A DNA stretch of 64,000 nt from Hymenoscyphus infarciens (taxonomy: Eukaryota; Ascomycota; Leotiomycetes; Helotiales; Helotiaceae): assembly GCA_001414345.1 (NCBI GenBank), contig LLCB01000165.1, positions 60,742 to 124,741 on the forward strand, written 5' to 3'. The position numbers and the translations under genes were made by a program. A model generated the notes under the pieces. That model saw only the letters and a program-made list of their open reading frames with translations, had not been told where the DNA came from and searched no databases. Shown in pieces: positions 1 through 11,591 of the stretch (position 1 is the stretch's first letter; every line of letters begins with the position of its first letter).

Positions 1-2
1 TC

Positions 3-122
3 TTCAAGCAGATTTTCCGGCGGGCGCTGGGAAGGGATCTCCCTTTGTACTACCTATCTTATGGTGGTGTCTCTGGCTCCACCGTCATTGGCACTACATT
101 CCAACCACGTGTTGAGTTCTGA
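3..122 (+). CDS. Possible 3' end of a gene cut by the window edge
   Basis: Frame 3 is open from the first bases to a TGA at 120-122 and gives a 39-residue tail that reads like protein, ending in IGTTFQPRVEF. The other two plus frames of this stretch read less convincingly. No start, splice acceptor or known domain can be seen because the gene would begin before the window. I do not recognise a family. It could be chance. Confidence 0.3.
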   Translation, partial: FKQIFRRALGRDLPLYYLSYGGVSGSTVIGTTFQPRVEF

Positions 123-918
123 TGATGAGATGTAGGCAATCAAATCCCTGAGTGTGAGTAAATCCTCTTCAATACTAATCTCTACAGTAATCTTCAGTTA
201 TCTTTTAATACAAAAATACGAGAAAAAGGTCGTGTTGGAAGGGGTCAGAAAGAAAAGTAATCCTTCATTAGATGGGCTACATCGGCTGTCAGACCTACAT
301 ACATATCCTACCCTCATGTGCCCGATCAACCTACACCACCATCTACACGGCATTTGATACAGTACCAAGATATGCATGCATCTCTCAACGGCCTTCCAAT
401 TCAAGGATAGGGGACAAGGGGCGTAATCAAGTACTCTTATCGCGCGACATGCCACCATGATGGAATCCAGTGAGGACATGATGCGAAAGTGGATTATTCA
501 GTGACTTCCCGCGATAGTGCCAGCCAACCATCATAGGAACTCTTGGTATTCCGAGTCAGACGAATTCAATTCATTACATGATTCCCACATTCACCCTTTT
601 GTAGAGGCCGTATTCGGCGGCTGATGCATCGTCATATTGATTGTACCATCACTGGCATCATGCCTGTACCAGATGGGTGTACACCTCTTGTCAGGGCAAA
701 ATGATATTCCGGGAAGTCTGCTCTGGCACGCATAGTCAACACAGCTCACTCACTCATATAAAGTCACCCTTTGCATGAAATAAAACTTGAAGTTGAAAGT
801 CGTAGCAATTCCTGAGGTACAATGATAAAAAGATGCATGCCAAATGACACTATCATCCTGTCATTGCAAAGTTATACGCCTTTCTGCCCATAATCCCATC
901 GAAACCCTGCAAACGAAC
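123..918. other. Intergenic stretch, no gene seen
   Basis: Only short overlapping open frames on both strands, none protein-like. The right part is the 3' flank of the RPL10 gene, which is transcribed leftward into this region. Confidence 0.5.
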
Positions 919-1945
919 CTATGCCTCCTGGAAAGCAGCTGGGAAACGTCTGATGTTATCGGCCAACTTTCCGTGGTTGCTCAAGAACTGAACATATGCA
1001 CCATCAACCAAGACTGCTCCTGCGGCCTTCTTGTCCATGTACTCCTCACGACGGAGAGGTGTGAAACCCCAGTTCTTGGAGACAATGATCTTTTGGCGAC
1101 CTGGGAACTTGTATTGTGATCGTCGGAGAGCCTCGAGAGCGGTGGCACGGTCTGGCAGAGTGTTAGAATTCATCCAAGCTGTAAAATATCCGTCAATACT
1201 TACGAGAATCACGAGTTCGGACACTCAAGATAATTTGACCAATGTTGACACGGGCAACACTTCCATTTGGCTTTCCCCAAGCACCACGCATTCCAGTTTG
1301 CAATCTATCGGCACCGGCACATGACAACATCTTGTTGATACGGACGACGTGGAAAGGGTGGACACGGACACGGAGATGGAAGGATTCCTTTCCGGCGACC
1401 TTGACCAAGTACCTGAAAGAAGGCTGTTAGTATATACTCCAAGATATACTCCCATTTTGCCCAAGCCCCAAGGTCTCTACTCCAGCTCCCAGTATAGTAT
1501 GCCCTCCCTCGACCCCGCAGAATTCGTCATGGGTACACTCACTTGTTGGCGCAAATACGGGCGGCTTCCAAAGCCTCGGAACTCAATTGTTCATACTCGT
1601 TGGAAACCAAGTGGATGCAGAGAGGGAACTCGTCGACGTTCGCACGCTTTCGGCCGAGATCGAAGATACGAATCTTGGGGTCTGGGACACCACGGTTGAA
1701 TCTGGACTTAGGATACGGCTATGGGAGTCGGAAAGTTAGCAGACGATCGATCACCTTTGACATTATGAAGCTCGCGCGAGCCATAGATATCCGGAGAGTC
1801 GATGGGAATTCCTCCTCGTGGCGAAGTTTGACGCCAGACTCCAAATCCCCATCTCCTCCCCCAAATGCCGTCGCAACGTCAAAAAAAGAACCCTACGCAC
1901 CTTGTTCTTGCAGTATCTGTAACATCTCGCTGGGCGGCGGGCCAT
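919..1945 (-). CDS. RPL10: 60S ribosomal protein L10 (uL16), 4 exons
   Basis: Component of the large ribosomal subunit near the peptidyl-transferase centre, needed for late 60S maturation and subunit joining. Exons on the minus strand: 1901-1945, 1543-1718, 1204-1412, 919-1151. They join in frame to 220 residues, the usual length. The protein opens with [14 protein letters not shown], continues with [19 protein letters not shown] and [17 protein letters not shown], then [16 protein letters not shown], and ends with [16 protein letters not shown] and the fungal tail [18 protein letters not shown]. All three introns are GT-AG (52, 130 and 182 nt). The first exon holds only 15 codons. The last acceptor follows TCTGCCAG, which restores [14 protein letters not shown], the conserved fungal reading. 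It lies head-to-tail with RPL30, so both ribosomal genes run in the same direction. Confidence 0.96.
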
Positions 1946-2474
1946 CTTGAATGATTTCGAGGTGGACTTGACGTTGTGTTGTGTTTGGAGTTGGAGAGTA
2001 GAGATCTCTCTGCTTAGGATTGGGTGCTTAGAAATCGACTTTCCGCTAAGCGAATTTTGCACCCACTACGGCGAATTTTCTCAATATGCGGGGAGGGTGA
2101 AGTTGGATTTTTGAAGGAATGACCGTAGAGAACAATCAACTTATTTCACCGGGGATATACGCTTTTAAAGGATCCATTGCTTATTTATTTGCCTGCGGAG
2201 TCATTCATTTTTTAAAGTTGTGAAGGCGAGTTTGTTGATTTCAAATCGCTCTCTTGGAACTTTTCATCGGCGTTAACGCTGCCTACTATTCCTTCTCAGA
2301 ACTTCAGCTTAGATACCTGATGTAAGCAATATGAAGGTCAAGCCTAATCGTTCAATAGTATATATCACCAAGTATTCCTGCAGTTATATGAAAAGAAGTA
2401 TCATTCCGTATGCTATGAGCTATGCATTACACCAATGACCTATCAATCCATAATTTCTCCTGATTTTGCACCAC

Positions 2475-3017
2475 CTAAGCAGTTTGTCCAGAAAGGATAT
2501 CTGAATCTCCAGCATCCAACACAGCCATGGTGGAGCATCTGAAGAGCTTTCCGCATGCGGTACCCAATTCAATCTGTCGTCGAGAAAAGTAAGCAAATGA
2601 TTTGTACCCTCCAAAGTCAGAGACTTTTTCGCTGGGTCACTCCTTCACAGACCGAAGTCTGGTCGCCAGGAGCCTGGAGAAGCACGCTTCATCCATTGGG
2701 AAGGGAATGTATGTGTATACTCACGTTGTTACCCTGGAAGTGGTGGACGTTGGTCTTGGACAACATGGAGTAGTACTCGAGTTCACTCTTTCGGAGAGGA
2801 GGGGTGTTGCCAGCAATGATGACGAGCTTGGCCTTTCCGGATCGGAGGGTCTTGAGGGTTGACTTGTATCCGAGGGTGACTGTGATTAAATTGTTAGAGG
2901 GGAGGCGGCAAAGCTTGAGGGCATCTTCAAGTTCGTACCTTTACCAGACTTCATGACAAGCGCAAGGCGCGAGTTGATTCCGTCGGCGGACTTCTTGGCT
3001 TTCTTGGTTGGTGCCAT
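2475..3017 (-). CDS. RPL30: 60S ribosomal protein L30 (eL30), 3 exons
   Basis: Large-subunit ribosomal protein of the L7Ae/L30e fold. Minus-strand exons 2939-3017, 2725-2879 and 2475-2573 join in frame to 110 residues, normal for the family. Exon 1 gives [20 protein letters not shown], exon 2 carries the core [19 protein letters not shown] and [18 protein letters not shown], and exon 3 gives [20 protein letters not shown] followed by [11 protein letters not shown]. The first intron is only 59 nt, with donor GTACGA after the codon for Lys26. The second is 151 nt with a GTGAGT donor. Assignment is by motif recognition. It faces the coiled-coil gene at 4085 across a roughly 1.1-kb divergent intergenic region. 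Confidence 0.95.
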
Positions 3018-4084
3018 CGTTGCGTGTGAAGATCGAGGTGATCTTAAAGGTGTGGTTCAGTTGATACGCTCCGGCAGGAGAAGATGAGTGTTTGTTGCGG
3101 AGTGGTGTTGTTGACGTTGGTTGATACGGATCAAAAAAGTTCGAGGCAATTTTCGGAAATGTGCTCCGCTGGTGGGAGGGATGGCTTGGCGGGCAATAGT
3201 AGGCGGGGCCCGTGATATTATCACATGACCCTTACCCACGTGATCAGTCTCCTTTTTGCTGCCGAGCATGGAATCATCAACCAGTCATCTCATAACCAAC
3301 ATGGTTTGCCTCACTCCAAGGAAGGGAATCTCTTCAAATATAGCATGCATTATACCCAAAACACAAGAACTATAAAGCATAATCCAATCATTCGAGTCAA
3401 TCAAGTGAACCCCTCTTACGCAGGAACCATCCGTTGGCCTGTTACCTCTCCTTTTAAGAATAGAGTTGAATAGTCTACATAGGGAATCTCCTTGAGGAGC
3501 TTCTCGGCAAAAATGGTTTGCATTGCCAAACGGTACCATCAATTCCAATTTGTGATTCAAGCTGATTCAAGCATGACCATGCCACCCGCGTTTCATTGTA
3601 ATGCTTGAGACAGCCTTCCATGGAAAAAAGGAGATCAAATTCCTGGCGATATGTCGTCGCGATAGGAAGCGGACGCGAGGGATTATGCAAACCCACTCGG
3701 CCGGATTCACAGTCAATGTCAACAACAACGCACACAATAACATGCCAGCTCTGCACCTCCACTCATAGCGCACCAAGTCTACCCTCTCTTAATCTGCCTT
3801 TAGCCTCTTGCCCCTTTCTCTTGCGAACCCCGTTTACTGCCAAAACGACACAGCGACAGCACTGAAGATATCTCGGCTTAGCCCAGGTATCCCCGGCTGT
3901 GCTTCTACAGCGTTTCTATTAATAACAGGGGTCACGTCAGGAGTTGAGCTAGCCACCAAATCAGTGATCGTCGAATTCCACGAGCTAGCTTCTCATCCAA
4001 CAACAACAACAACAACATTCTTTATTTCCAGGTTCCCCGACCAAGCCAAATCATCCTTTTTGGCGCTTTTAAACAGACACCACC
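3018..4084. other. Divergent intergenic region between RPL30 and the coiled-coil gene
   Basis: Holds the promoters of the two flanking divergent genes. There is a short palindrome and a CACGTG box on the RPL30 side, and a (CAA)n run near 4001-4015 in the probable leader of the plus-strand gene. The plus-strand gene starts in a good CACCATG context. I see no further protein-like open frame. Confidence 0.5.
3212..3242. promoter_or_regulatory. Palindrome GTGATATTATCAC plus CACGTG box upstream of RPL30
   Basis: A 13-bp palindrome with six-base arms (3212-3224) is followed 12 bp later by CACGTG (3237-3242), about 200 bp upstream of the RPL30 start codon. CACGTG is a classic bHLH/Cbf1-type site in fungi. 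That either is bound here is inference. Confidence 0.3.
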
Positions 4085-6069
4085 ATGTCTGCAGTCACCA
4101 AAAAACCACTATCAGGCACCCCGAGTGGCCGAAGAACCTCTACAGATCCTCCCGGCGCAGCACCCTCGAGGACACCGGTGACAGCGCGTTCGCCCGCTCC
4201 CTCCTCCCCAACTGCGAATGGCGTCGCTCGAACCAGATCCATTAGAGGAGGCACTCATACTCTGTCTGCCCGCGGCTCGATATCTAGACCTGGAGCCGGT
4301 ACCTCCAATCTTAGCCAAAGCAGCGCAACTTCCGATGCAGATGAGGACGCTCGAGCAGAGACGGTCGCAGCGTTGGATGATCTAAAGGAGCGCTTGCATA
4401 AGGCGGAACTGGTATCGGAACAATTCCAGAAACAATCCCAAGTTCTGCAGTCACGATTAGATGATTCTGTAAAGGAGCAAGGGAAACTCGAAGAGCGTCT
4501 ACACGAAACCGATGAGAGATTAGAACAACTCGAAAATGAGAAGAGCAAGGCCCTCAAGCAGAGCCGGGAGTTGGAGAATATCTACGAAGGCGAGAGAAGT
4601 TCCATGACCAAGGAAAGGGAGGAAATGGCTACAAGGGAAGAAGAAATGCAGACCATCATCCAACGATTAAAGGATTCCCTAAGCTCAAGATCCAATACCG
4701 ACGAGGAGTCTAGACTGTCGAGAAGATGTAAGTATATTTTATGCCGTATAATCGGAATCATATTCTGACTCAAATAGCAAACAACTCCTCCCCCAGTTTT
4801 GAGGGTCAGTTTGCACCTCCCTCTTCCAGCGGTCTCAATCGTAGCGACTCTCGCAACAACTCGAAATTGGTTCTCCAGAAAGACAAATTGATTGAATCAC
4901 TAAGACTGGAGCTTGCTGAAGCACAAATCAAACTTGTCGAATCAGAGAATATGGGTGGTGGACGTATGCAGGAGGTCGAGAGATTATTATTGGAAGCACG
5001 AATGACGAATGCACGATTAATGGAAGACAACGAAAGCTATCAACTTTTATTATCAGAGAAGACCTTGGCCGGAGATTTCTCAAAGAGCGATTTCATGGGT
5101 TCTGCCGCAAACCAAGATGCTCTCAGCGCATTGGAAGGTCGAACTGCAGCACCTAGTCTGGCAGACGAATTATCCGACGCCTCAGAGGGAGAGAGCGACA
5201 ACTATAGACGCCTAGAAGCCGAATTGAAGTCGGCAAAGGACCAGAACAAAGCATTAACATTATATATCAACAAGATTATCGAACGACTACTAATGCATCA
5301 AGATTTCGAAGCTATCTTAGATCAGTCATCAGCCTTCAAACCAGGAGCAGGAACAATTACAGAAAAGGAGCTCCCGCCACCACCGCCGCCAAAAGAACAA
5401 GCAAGTGGTGCCTCAATTCTCCAACGAGCCAAGTCCGTAGCTATGGGAGCAACCAAACGCCCACGTCCTCAATCACAAATGCCAGCTGCAAAATCTGGGT
5501 TCTCAGACCCAGATACCGCACCAAGCATTCCATTCGGTCTCAACCGCTCCACCAGTTCCCGAAACGGTAGACCAATGAGTGAGCAATACACCGGTGGTCA
5601 TGGAGCCGCCAGCGTCGTAAACCAAATGTACAAAGGCGGCCAAACCTCACCACCCCTCCACGGTCCACAAACTCCTCGCACATCTCAATCCTTCTTCGCT
5701 CCTCCCGTCGCAGCCGGAAACCCAAATGCTCAACATCGAGCTCCAAGTGCCGGGCAGGTTCCTACCGCTGGGAATTTCCCCGGCATGAAGAGCGAGACCA
5801 GTAGTATGAGTGGGGATTCGGGCGAGGTTTCTACGCCTCCTAGTCAGAGTCCTCCGAGAGGTCATGCGTCGGAGAAGGCTACTACTTTTGCGGGGAATAA
5901 ACCGCGTCCTTTGAGGCTGGTGCAGGATCAGAATGAGAGTATGAGGAAGACAAGTGCGGAACTTGATGAGGAGAAGAAGGCCAAGAGGGCGAGTTGGATG
6001 GGGTGGGCTTTTGGGAAGAAGGATGAGGGTGCTGCTGGGGCGGGGACGGAGGATGCTATTAAGGAGTAG
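4085..6069 (+). CDS. Conserved ascomycete coiled-coil protein, 2 exons
   Basis: Exons 4085-4727 and 4778-6069, joined across a 50-nt intron (GTAAGT ... CAAATAG), give 644 residues. The N-terminus (about 1-90) is Ser/Pro/Thr-rich and basic. Residues about 95-205 form a long heptad-rich coiled coil (ERLHKAELVSEQFQ, LEERLHETDERLEQLENEKS). After the splice comes the motif SPSFEGQFAPPSS, then KLVLQKDKLIESLRLELAEA and LLLEARMTNARLMEDNES, a second coiled-coil block. A third helical block is near residues 356-390, then a PPPPPP run and a disordered tail ending with a basic SWMGWAFGKK motif. Similar proteins occur across filamentous ascomycetes under vague names such as M-protein-like. The layout suggests a cytoskeletal or septation scaffold, but I cannot name a function. 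The start has a CACCATG context. Confidence 0.85.
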
Positions 6070-7823
6070 TTATGAGGCAATTCGAAATTGGATAGGGAGA
6101 TGGCAATTCACATGAGCGGGGGATGGGTATATTGTAATGTATGGGTGGATTGGATACTCATGGGTATTAACAGCGACAACATGGAGGGGATTGACACGAC
6201 TGGATGTATACGACGGGGGATATTTTGGGATTGGTTGTTTGGATGGATTATTACTCCTTTTTTGTTCTATTGGATGCAACTTTTTGTCATTCTTTCTTCT
6301 TTTTAGGATACCCCCATACAATACCTCAGCACCCTATTCCTTAGCAACTTTATTGGCTTTTTTTTTCTTGGTTGTTTTTGCTTCGTTTTGTTGGGTGGAG
6401 TTTTTGAAAGTTCTGGGTTGTAGTATGAGATATAAATATTTTAATTTTTTTTCACTTAGATTTTGTGCCATGCTTGTTTTGTTTGTGTGGTTTTCTACTT
6501 GGAGCGTACACCATGTTTGAGGTCACGATTTTGAGGTGAAATGGGGGAGGTTGGGGGATCGTGACTCTCCGATAATCGGGCATGATTGATTATTCCAGGA
6601 GGTTGGGAGAATTTTGATATTCATACCCTCTTGTCTACCTTTTTTTAGAGAGTAAGTGAGCTGTGAGTAAGCCACCAGTAAGCTAGTAGCCTAAGCCACA
6701 TGGTTGTGAGTAATCTCTCATTTGTCTCGTAAGCCATCACTTGTCTGGTAAGCCATCAAGTGTGGAGTGAGCTATTAAGTGGAAAGTGAGCTATCACTTG
6801 TCGAGTGAGTGTCGGGTAAACCAAGCACCAGGTTCGGGGGCCAAAAGAAGTCACGAGTAAAGAAATATTAAGTACCTTTGGGGGCCAAAAAGGGGTGTTT
6901 ATGGGTGTCCACCGTACTTGGGGTTCTGTCGATGAATGTGAGGGCTTATTGGGTGTGAGGTTTATGTTGATTGGATTTTATGGCTTTGATTTTTGGAAGC
7001 ATTGGCTTTGTTGGAGAGCTGGGTTTCTGAGATTGGGTACGGAGTACTGGCGAATGTTGCAAGTAGTACTTTTGGGATTTTGGCCATGGTTCTTGGAGTT
7101 CGCTTCTCTATTCAACTCTGTTTCGTTGTTAGGATATCACAGATGAGGAAATTTGACTGCGGCTGAGCCAAATAATAAGGTGTTGTGGTTACTTGGATAG
7201 CTGGAAATTGAAGCCAGTCCCGTTGGAGTGGAGCTTATAAGGGGTTTTGATATGAAAAGCCTCCTTAAAATTGAAGGTTCCTCTCTTCTATCTGAAAAGC
7301 CTACCTGTGAGTTATCAAGAACGATACTTACTTGACGTATTTTGGAGTTGTTTTAAAATTCTCGTAATCTTGTTGAAATCTTGAAGATGAGAAACTAAAC
7401 TGTAGAGTTTATCTTAACCCCTAATTTACATCTTATTTGTGCTCTCGTGAATTTTCTTTCATCCGAAACTCTCGCTTGCGGCTCTATTCCCTTGCTCCTC
7501 AGGTCTTTTTTGTGTGAGATGTAACCCTGTACTGTGTTTCCTTCAGAGGTGTATCTGCTACGCTTCTATTGATTAGTAAAAACTACTCTCAAAGACAGTA
7601 ATCGACGTTTAATACCTTCATTTAAGACTTGGCTAACTTCTTCATCATAGTCCATTTCCGCGTGACTGAAATGCTTGGAATAGACCTCTCCAACCCACTC
7701 ATTACCTAATTCCCCACCGCTAACCCACTATAAAAACTTTTTCATTAGGTGGACCTCCAACCCACCAAACATATATAGTCCCAAATAGCGAAAAGTCTTC
7801 CAATCAAAACAAAAACAAAAAAT
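6070..7823. other. Gene-poor 3' flank and intergenic region
   Basis: T-rich 3' flank of the preceding gene, then the TAAGCC repeat block listed separately, then ordinary AT-leaning sequence up to the tRNA. Open frames at 6137-6520 and 6895-7146 are T-rich and do not look like protein-coding genes. Confidence 0.5.
6652..6870. repeat. TAAGCC-rich degenerate repeat block, copy A
   Basis: About 220 bp built from variants of GAGTAAGCCAYCA and GTGAGCTAT, followed by two GGGGGCCAAAA words (near 6834 and 6880). The same words in the same association recur in the block at 39295-39720. No coding potential. See findings. Confidence 0.7.
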
Positions 7824-7920
7824 GGCCTCTTGGTCTAGTGGTATGATTCACGCTTTGGGTTCGTCTCAATTGGGACTAAGCGCATGTGTGAGGTCTCCGG
7901 TTCGATCCCGGAAGGGGCCC
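7824..7920 (+). tRNA. tRNA-Pro (anticodon UGG) with a 25-nt intron
   Basis: The acceptor stem GGCCTCT (7824-7830) pairs with AGGGGCC (7913-7919) and has one G-U pair. The T arm is TCCGG/TTCGATC/CCGGA (7896-7912). The anticodon stem CACGC (7849-7853) pairs with GTGTG (7886-7890). The loop reads TT-TGG-G, giving anticodon UGG for proline codons CCA/CCG. The intron lies at the canonical position after base 37, at about 7860-7884. Mature length is about 72 nt and the discriminator base is C. A T-run at 7933-7941 follows. Split tRNA-Pro(UGG) genes are common in fungi. Confidence 0.95.
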
Positions 7921-7932
7921 ATTAGTATTTGC

Positions 7933-7941
7933 TTTTTTTTT
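7933..7941 (+). terminator. RNA polymerase III terminator (T9)
   Basis: Nine T residues 12 nt downstream of the tRNA-Pro 3' end, the expected Pol III stop signal. Confidence 0.8.
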
Positions 7942-8013
7942 GCTTCTCTTTAGGTCTGTCTCTAAAGGGGTGAAGATGTTGATCTTTTTTGGTGGTTAGT
8001 CTGGTGAACTTAC

Positions 8014-8659
8014 CTTGCTCTCGCCCCTACGAGGGTAACACAAATAAAAACTGACATGAACTGAAAAACAGTAAAGAAGTGTAATTCGGTCGAAAACTCC
8101 AGACAATCGATATCAATTTCTGCCCACTGGAGGAGGAAGTCGTTAGGAAATTTTGTTGGATCAAGGCGGTCGGGAAGATTTTTTGAATTAAGAGTGTCAA
8201 ATGTTTCAGGTGCAATATGTGTTTCACAGGGCTGTCATAATCGGCACGTTGAGAGCTTGGGATGTTGATCTATAAGAGAGGCGATATTAACGGAATATAA
8301 TCAAACGTCTTCTAGATGTCCGAGGTGAGCTTTAGTGAAGTCGGAGAGGTTTTCGAGAATAAAAAGGTTCGGATCAATATGAGAGTCTACAGCTCTAACT
8401 GTTTCCTCCCAATATATTCCCCTCCCCTTCTAGTATGTCTACCGACATCCAAAAAGTAATATCCAATGCTCTAATTTAATGGAGCATATTATGAGGCGGT
8501 TTTACCACGAGATTTGCGGATTCGTTGTGGGTGGCGTTTGTAGAAGTTAACCTTCAATCCTGCGAAGGCGTAGCGATAGATAGATAGACGAATCTCAGCA
8601 GGAACTTTCGTAAGAAGGAAGGACTCAGCGCGGGTTGCCACTTTGGTATTATCTGCCAT
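8014..8659 (-). pseudogene. Decayed 2EXR-type gene, paralogue of the gene at 30017
   Basis: Reading leftward from ATG at 8657-8659, the first 56 codons contain VPAEIRLSIYRYAFAG, close to TPLEIRQSIYRYTFAG in the intact gene at 30017, and both start about 15-20 residues upstream of this motif. A stop at 8489-8491 ends this frame. Homology then continues in shifted frames: YWEETVRAVDS (intact gene FWNETILSVDC), FTKAHLGHLEDV followed by a stop (intact FTMAHVGHLRDI), then LIDQHPKLST (intact LLDKFPTVST), and TFDTLNSKNLPDRL (intact DFNTLETKTLPALL). It ends at GCAAG/GTAAGT, a possible old splice donor that parallels the donor in the intact gene. At least two in-frame stops and at least one frameshift make it non-functional. 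The relationship is seen directly at protein level; its age and origin are inferred. Confidence 0.82.
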
Positions 8660-10634
8660 AATTGTACTGTACTTCTAGATTATATTGACGGGTTGCAAGT
8701 TAAAGTAAAGGATCCAAGAGTGAGGATGGAAACTTATGTCGTAAGCGGTGCTGGCAGCTAGCATTCCCTTCCCTGTATCATGTACTAACTCAAGTAAAAT
8801 GACTACTTGGAATATTCCAGAAGTAAGTACGATCATTAACTACCTACGTGTTGCTAGGTATTGAAGCTTTTATATTAAACCCTATAACTATAGTAACCGA
8901 GTTAAGTCTCCTAAGAGCTGAAAGTGGAAAGAGCTTCGCTTCTAAAACCCCTATCGCTTAAGTCAAGAATCTCCTTTCCAGGCTTGATTCCCGGACTTCA
9001 TCTATGAGTTTATAACTTGTTGAAAACCTGATTTAGATATAAAATAGAAAAGTTGCTTCGAGAGTTAGCTACTTAGTAAACGATATGCTAAGATTAATAA
9101 AATGAAAAGCGAAAGTTTCATTCTTCCAAAGAGACACTTCGTAGTTTAGTCAAGAAGGGCGAAGACTTGAACCAAAAACATAATAAAACCACAACACTAG
9201 ACCTGCTCTCTCACACTCTTCCGAAATCTCCTAGAAGTCCTTGAGATTCAAAACTTACTCGATTTTGGAATATCTCGAGGTCTTTAAAGAATGTACTTAT
9301 ATCCTTGGGCTCAGAAGTCAAATAGATGCACTCTTGAGGTGTTTCTTGACCCCGAAAGTTGGGACCAAAATAGAGGAAGAGAGGTAACAGTGTAATAGTC
9401 TGGAGTCCTGACTGGAACATTTTTGACAGGGGTGATTTGTCTTGCTCGGCTTCCATCTTTCTGTAGCCTGGTTATAAGAGTTTATTAAGTCTTCTTAAGG
9501 AAATTCGAATGGGGCACCATGAGATGTTACTAGTCGGCTTTACGAGCGTTAAGATGGGAGATTTGGGGTTTGTGTTTGAAGTGATGTCTTACCCTTTCAT
9601 GGTAGCAGCGGATACTAAGTGTTGGTTGCTGTGATTTCTTGACTCTTGAGTGTGTGGCCTTGTTTCAAAAAAATATAAAAATAGTTCTCTACTTTTCGAA
9701 AGTTTTGCGGTTATAGTGGTGGAGTGTGAATGACACTGAGGGAGGTACTAGTATCAGCTGTTGCTCTATTACAATCGAGTTTGAAGGGATGTATACATTT
9801 CTTGAGACCTTTCAAGATAGCTTCACAAGGACTATTTTTTCTGGAGATGAAGATGTTTTTGCTACCTAAACCACCCAGCCCATCTCAACTCCCAATGTAC
9901 CCATTTTTGCTTTCACCGGAGATACCTGCGAACGAATATGAGCCATCAAAGACAATAAGGAACCTCTCAATAATTCTTTTCACATCGTTGATGAATCAGA
10001 GCATCCAACTTCCAAGATTCGGAATCGACTAAAACTGTCCTTTATGAAATGTTATAACTATGAGGATAAAGACTAGAAAGAAAAGCCTTTGTTTCATTAA
10101 TACGCTCTTGGTTAAGTTTCTCTCAACAACCAAGTTGGATCACCAAATAAACAAACAACGAACAAACTCATTCTTCAAGCCTCGCTAGAAAATGCCAATC
10201 ACCAACTCAAAGTTTTCATAGCTACCGTTTTACCTGAGTCTTGAACAACGAGCTTTAGAGGAGAGAGAGAAGCAGGTCTTTCTCCACGTGAACACGCATA
10301 TGAATTCTATTGCGACGATGTATGCTTTTTTTTTATTTTTAAGAAAAGAGTTAACGTGCTTACTACAGGAGTACAAAAGTTGTTTCAATACCTGCCACGT
10401 ACTCCTTTCTTGATTTTTCCGAAGCTACACTTCTAGTACACGCCGTGTTGTAACCTTTTGACTTCAAGTTTTTGCTGTGTCAGGATTTAATGAACCGCAG
10501 GTGCGATTACAATTACTAGATAGGAACGCATCTATTGAAACAATATGCCATTAAACGAGTAAAGAAGTAAGGTTGTAATTCCCTAACAAGAAGCGAGTAG
10601 TGAAGCCCGAACCAAGAGAGCAAGAGAGAACCAC
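8660..10634. other. Gene-free stretch
   Basis: About 2 kb of AT-leaning sequence with only short open frames (81 residues at 9211-9456 minus, 100 residues at 9730-10032 plus). Neither shows a domain or splice structure I trust. Nothing else recognised. Confidence 0.4.
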
Positions 10635-11228
10635 TTATTCTATATCTCTGCGTTTCCCAGTCAATTTTCGCGAGATACTTCTCACAACCTCCCTCACAGA
10701 CCGGGCGAAACGACGATCAAAACTATCAACCCAATGCACCGGCGGCACCGTAGGCCTCCCCAGCACCACCCGTCCCCCATCTTTCCCACATCGCGCAATA
10801 GTATACCCCATAGGATCCCTCACCCACCCCCGCTTCTCCGGATCCAGCGCGTACAAAGCTCCATCCGGGAAATGCCTCTCATTTCTCATAACGAAATAGA
10901 AGCCGTCTTTGTAGCCGACGCTCCCATCGAAGTTTTGGACTTGGAATTGGTTTCCGTCGATGTAGAATTCGAGGTGCCATGGGTTTTCGACGTAGATTTG
11001 TTGATAGCGTACGCCTTCTCGGGAGTACCGCCATTCTCCAATGGGTACCGGTTTGAGGTTGGAGGTGTCTAGGCGAAGCTTTGTTTCATCCCATGTGAAA
11101 TGGAGATGGCGAGCTCTTCCTTTATCGAAATGAGGCTTGAATTGCTCGAAATACACGCTTGTGGCAAGTGGCGTAAGTGGAGTTGCGAGACAGGGACGCA
11201 GAATTTCAGGGTGAGTGGAAGGAGGCAT
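10635..11228 (-). CDS. Conserved hypothetical protein, 197 residues
   Basis: Intronless frame with a true ATG. The composition is protein-like: many aromatic residues, HLHFTWDETKLRLDTSN near residue 41, then YVENPWHLEFYIDGNQFQV and GYKDGFYFVMRNERHFPDGA in the middle, and a basic tail SISRKLTGKRRDIE. No signal peptide or membrane helix is visible. The middle looks like a small beta-rich fold, but I do not recognise the family. It sits about 360 bp downstream of the complex I subunit gene on the same strand. GC-rich third positions set it apart from the AT-leaning flank to its left, which supports real coding sequence. Confidence 0.7.
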   Translation of the reverse strand: MPPSTHPEILRPCLATPLTPLATSVYFEQFKPHFDKGRARHLHFTWDETKLRLDTSNLKPVPIGEWRYSREGVRYQQIYVENPWHLEFYIDGNQFQVQNFDGSVGYKDGFYFVMRNERHFPDGALYALDPEKRGWVRDPMGYTIARCGKDGGRVVLGRPTVPPVHWVDSFDRRFARSVREVVRSISRKLTGKRRDIE

Positions 11229-11591
11229 GTTGGTTTGGATGAAGTGGATGTATGCGAAAGAGGAATAGGGAAGTGAGTTCTTTCAACTAGAGACTTTTAT
11301 ACTTGAAATGTAGACCTGTTCATGTTTAAATCCACCCTTCCATTCATTTCCTTGTATTGGAACACGCTGTCTGGAACTTCAAGTTTTAAACCTAAACTCG
11401 CTTGTCTTTCAGCTGTGCCCATTGTTGTGAGGCCGCTTCAACAATCAAACAATCGTGCTCTCTCTGTTCGAAGAAAAATTTACCACGTATCAAGAAATCA
11501 TTGAAACCATGAATACTGGAACTCATATGCTGCGTAGAAAATCTAAAATTTGCCATTCCCCGTTATGTACAAGACACCCCTCAACCCATCT

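Noticed and set aside
1152..1203. Alternative acceptor after TTTTACAG in the last RPL10 intron
   Set aside because: It inserts residues not found in L10 and breaks the [14 protein letters not shown] block; the acceptor after TCTGCCAG keeps the conserved frame.
9211..10032. Two frames of 81 and 100 residues in the gene-poor region
   Set aside because: They have true ATG starts but no domain, no splice partner and unremarkable composition; could be chance in AT-leaning DNA.
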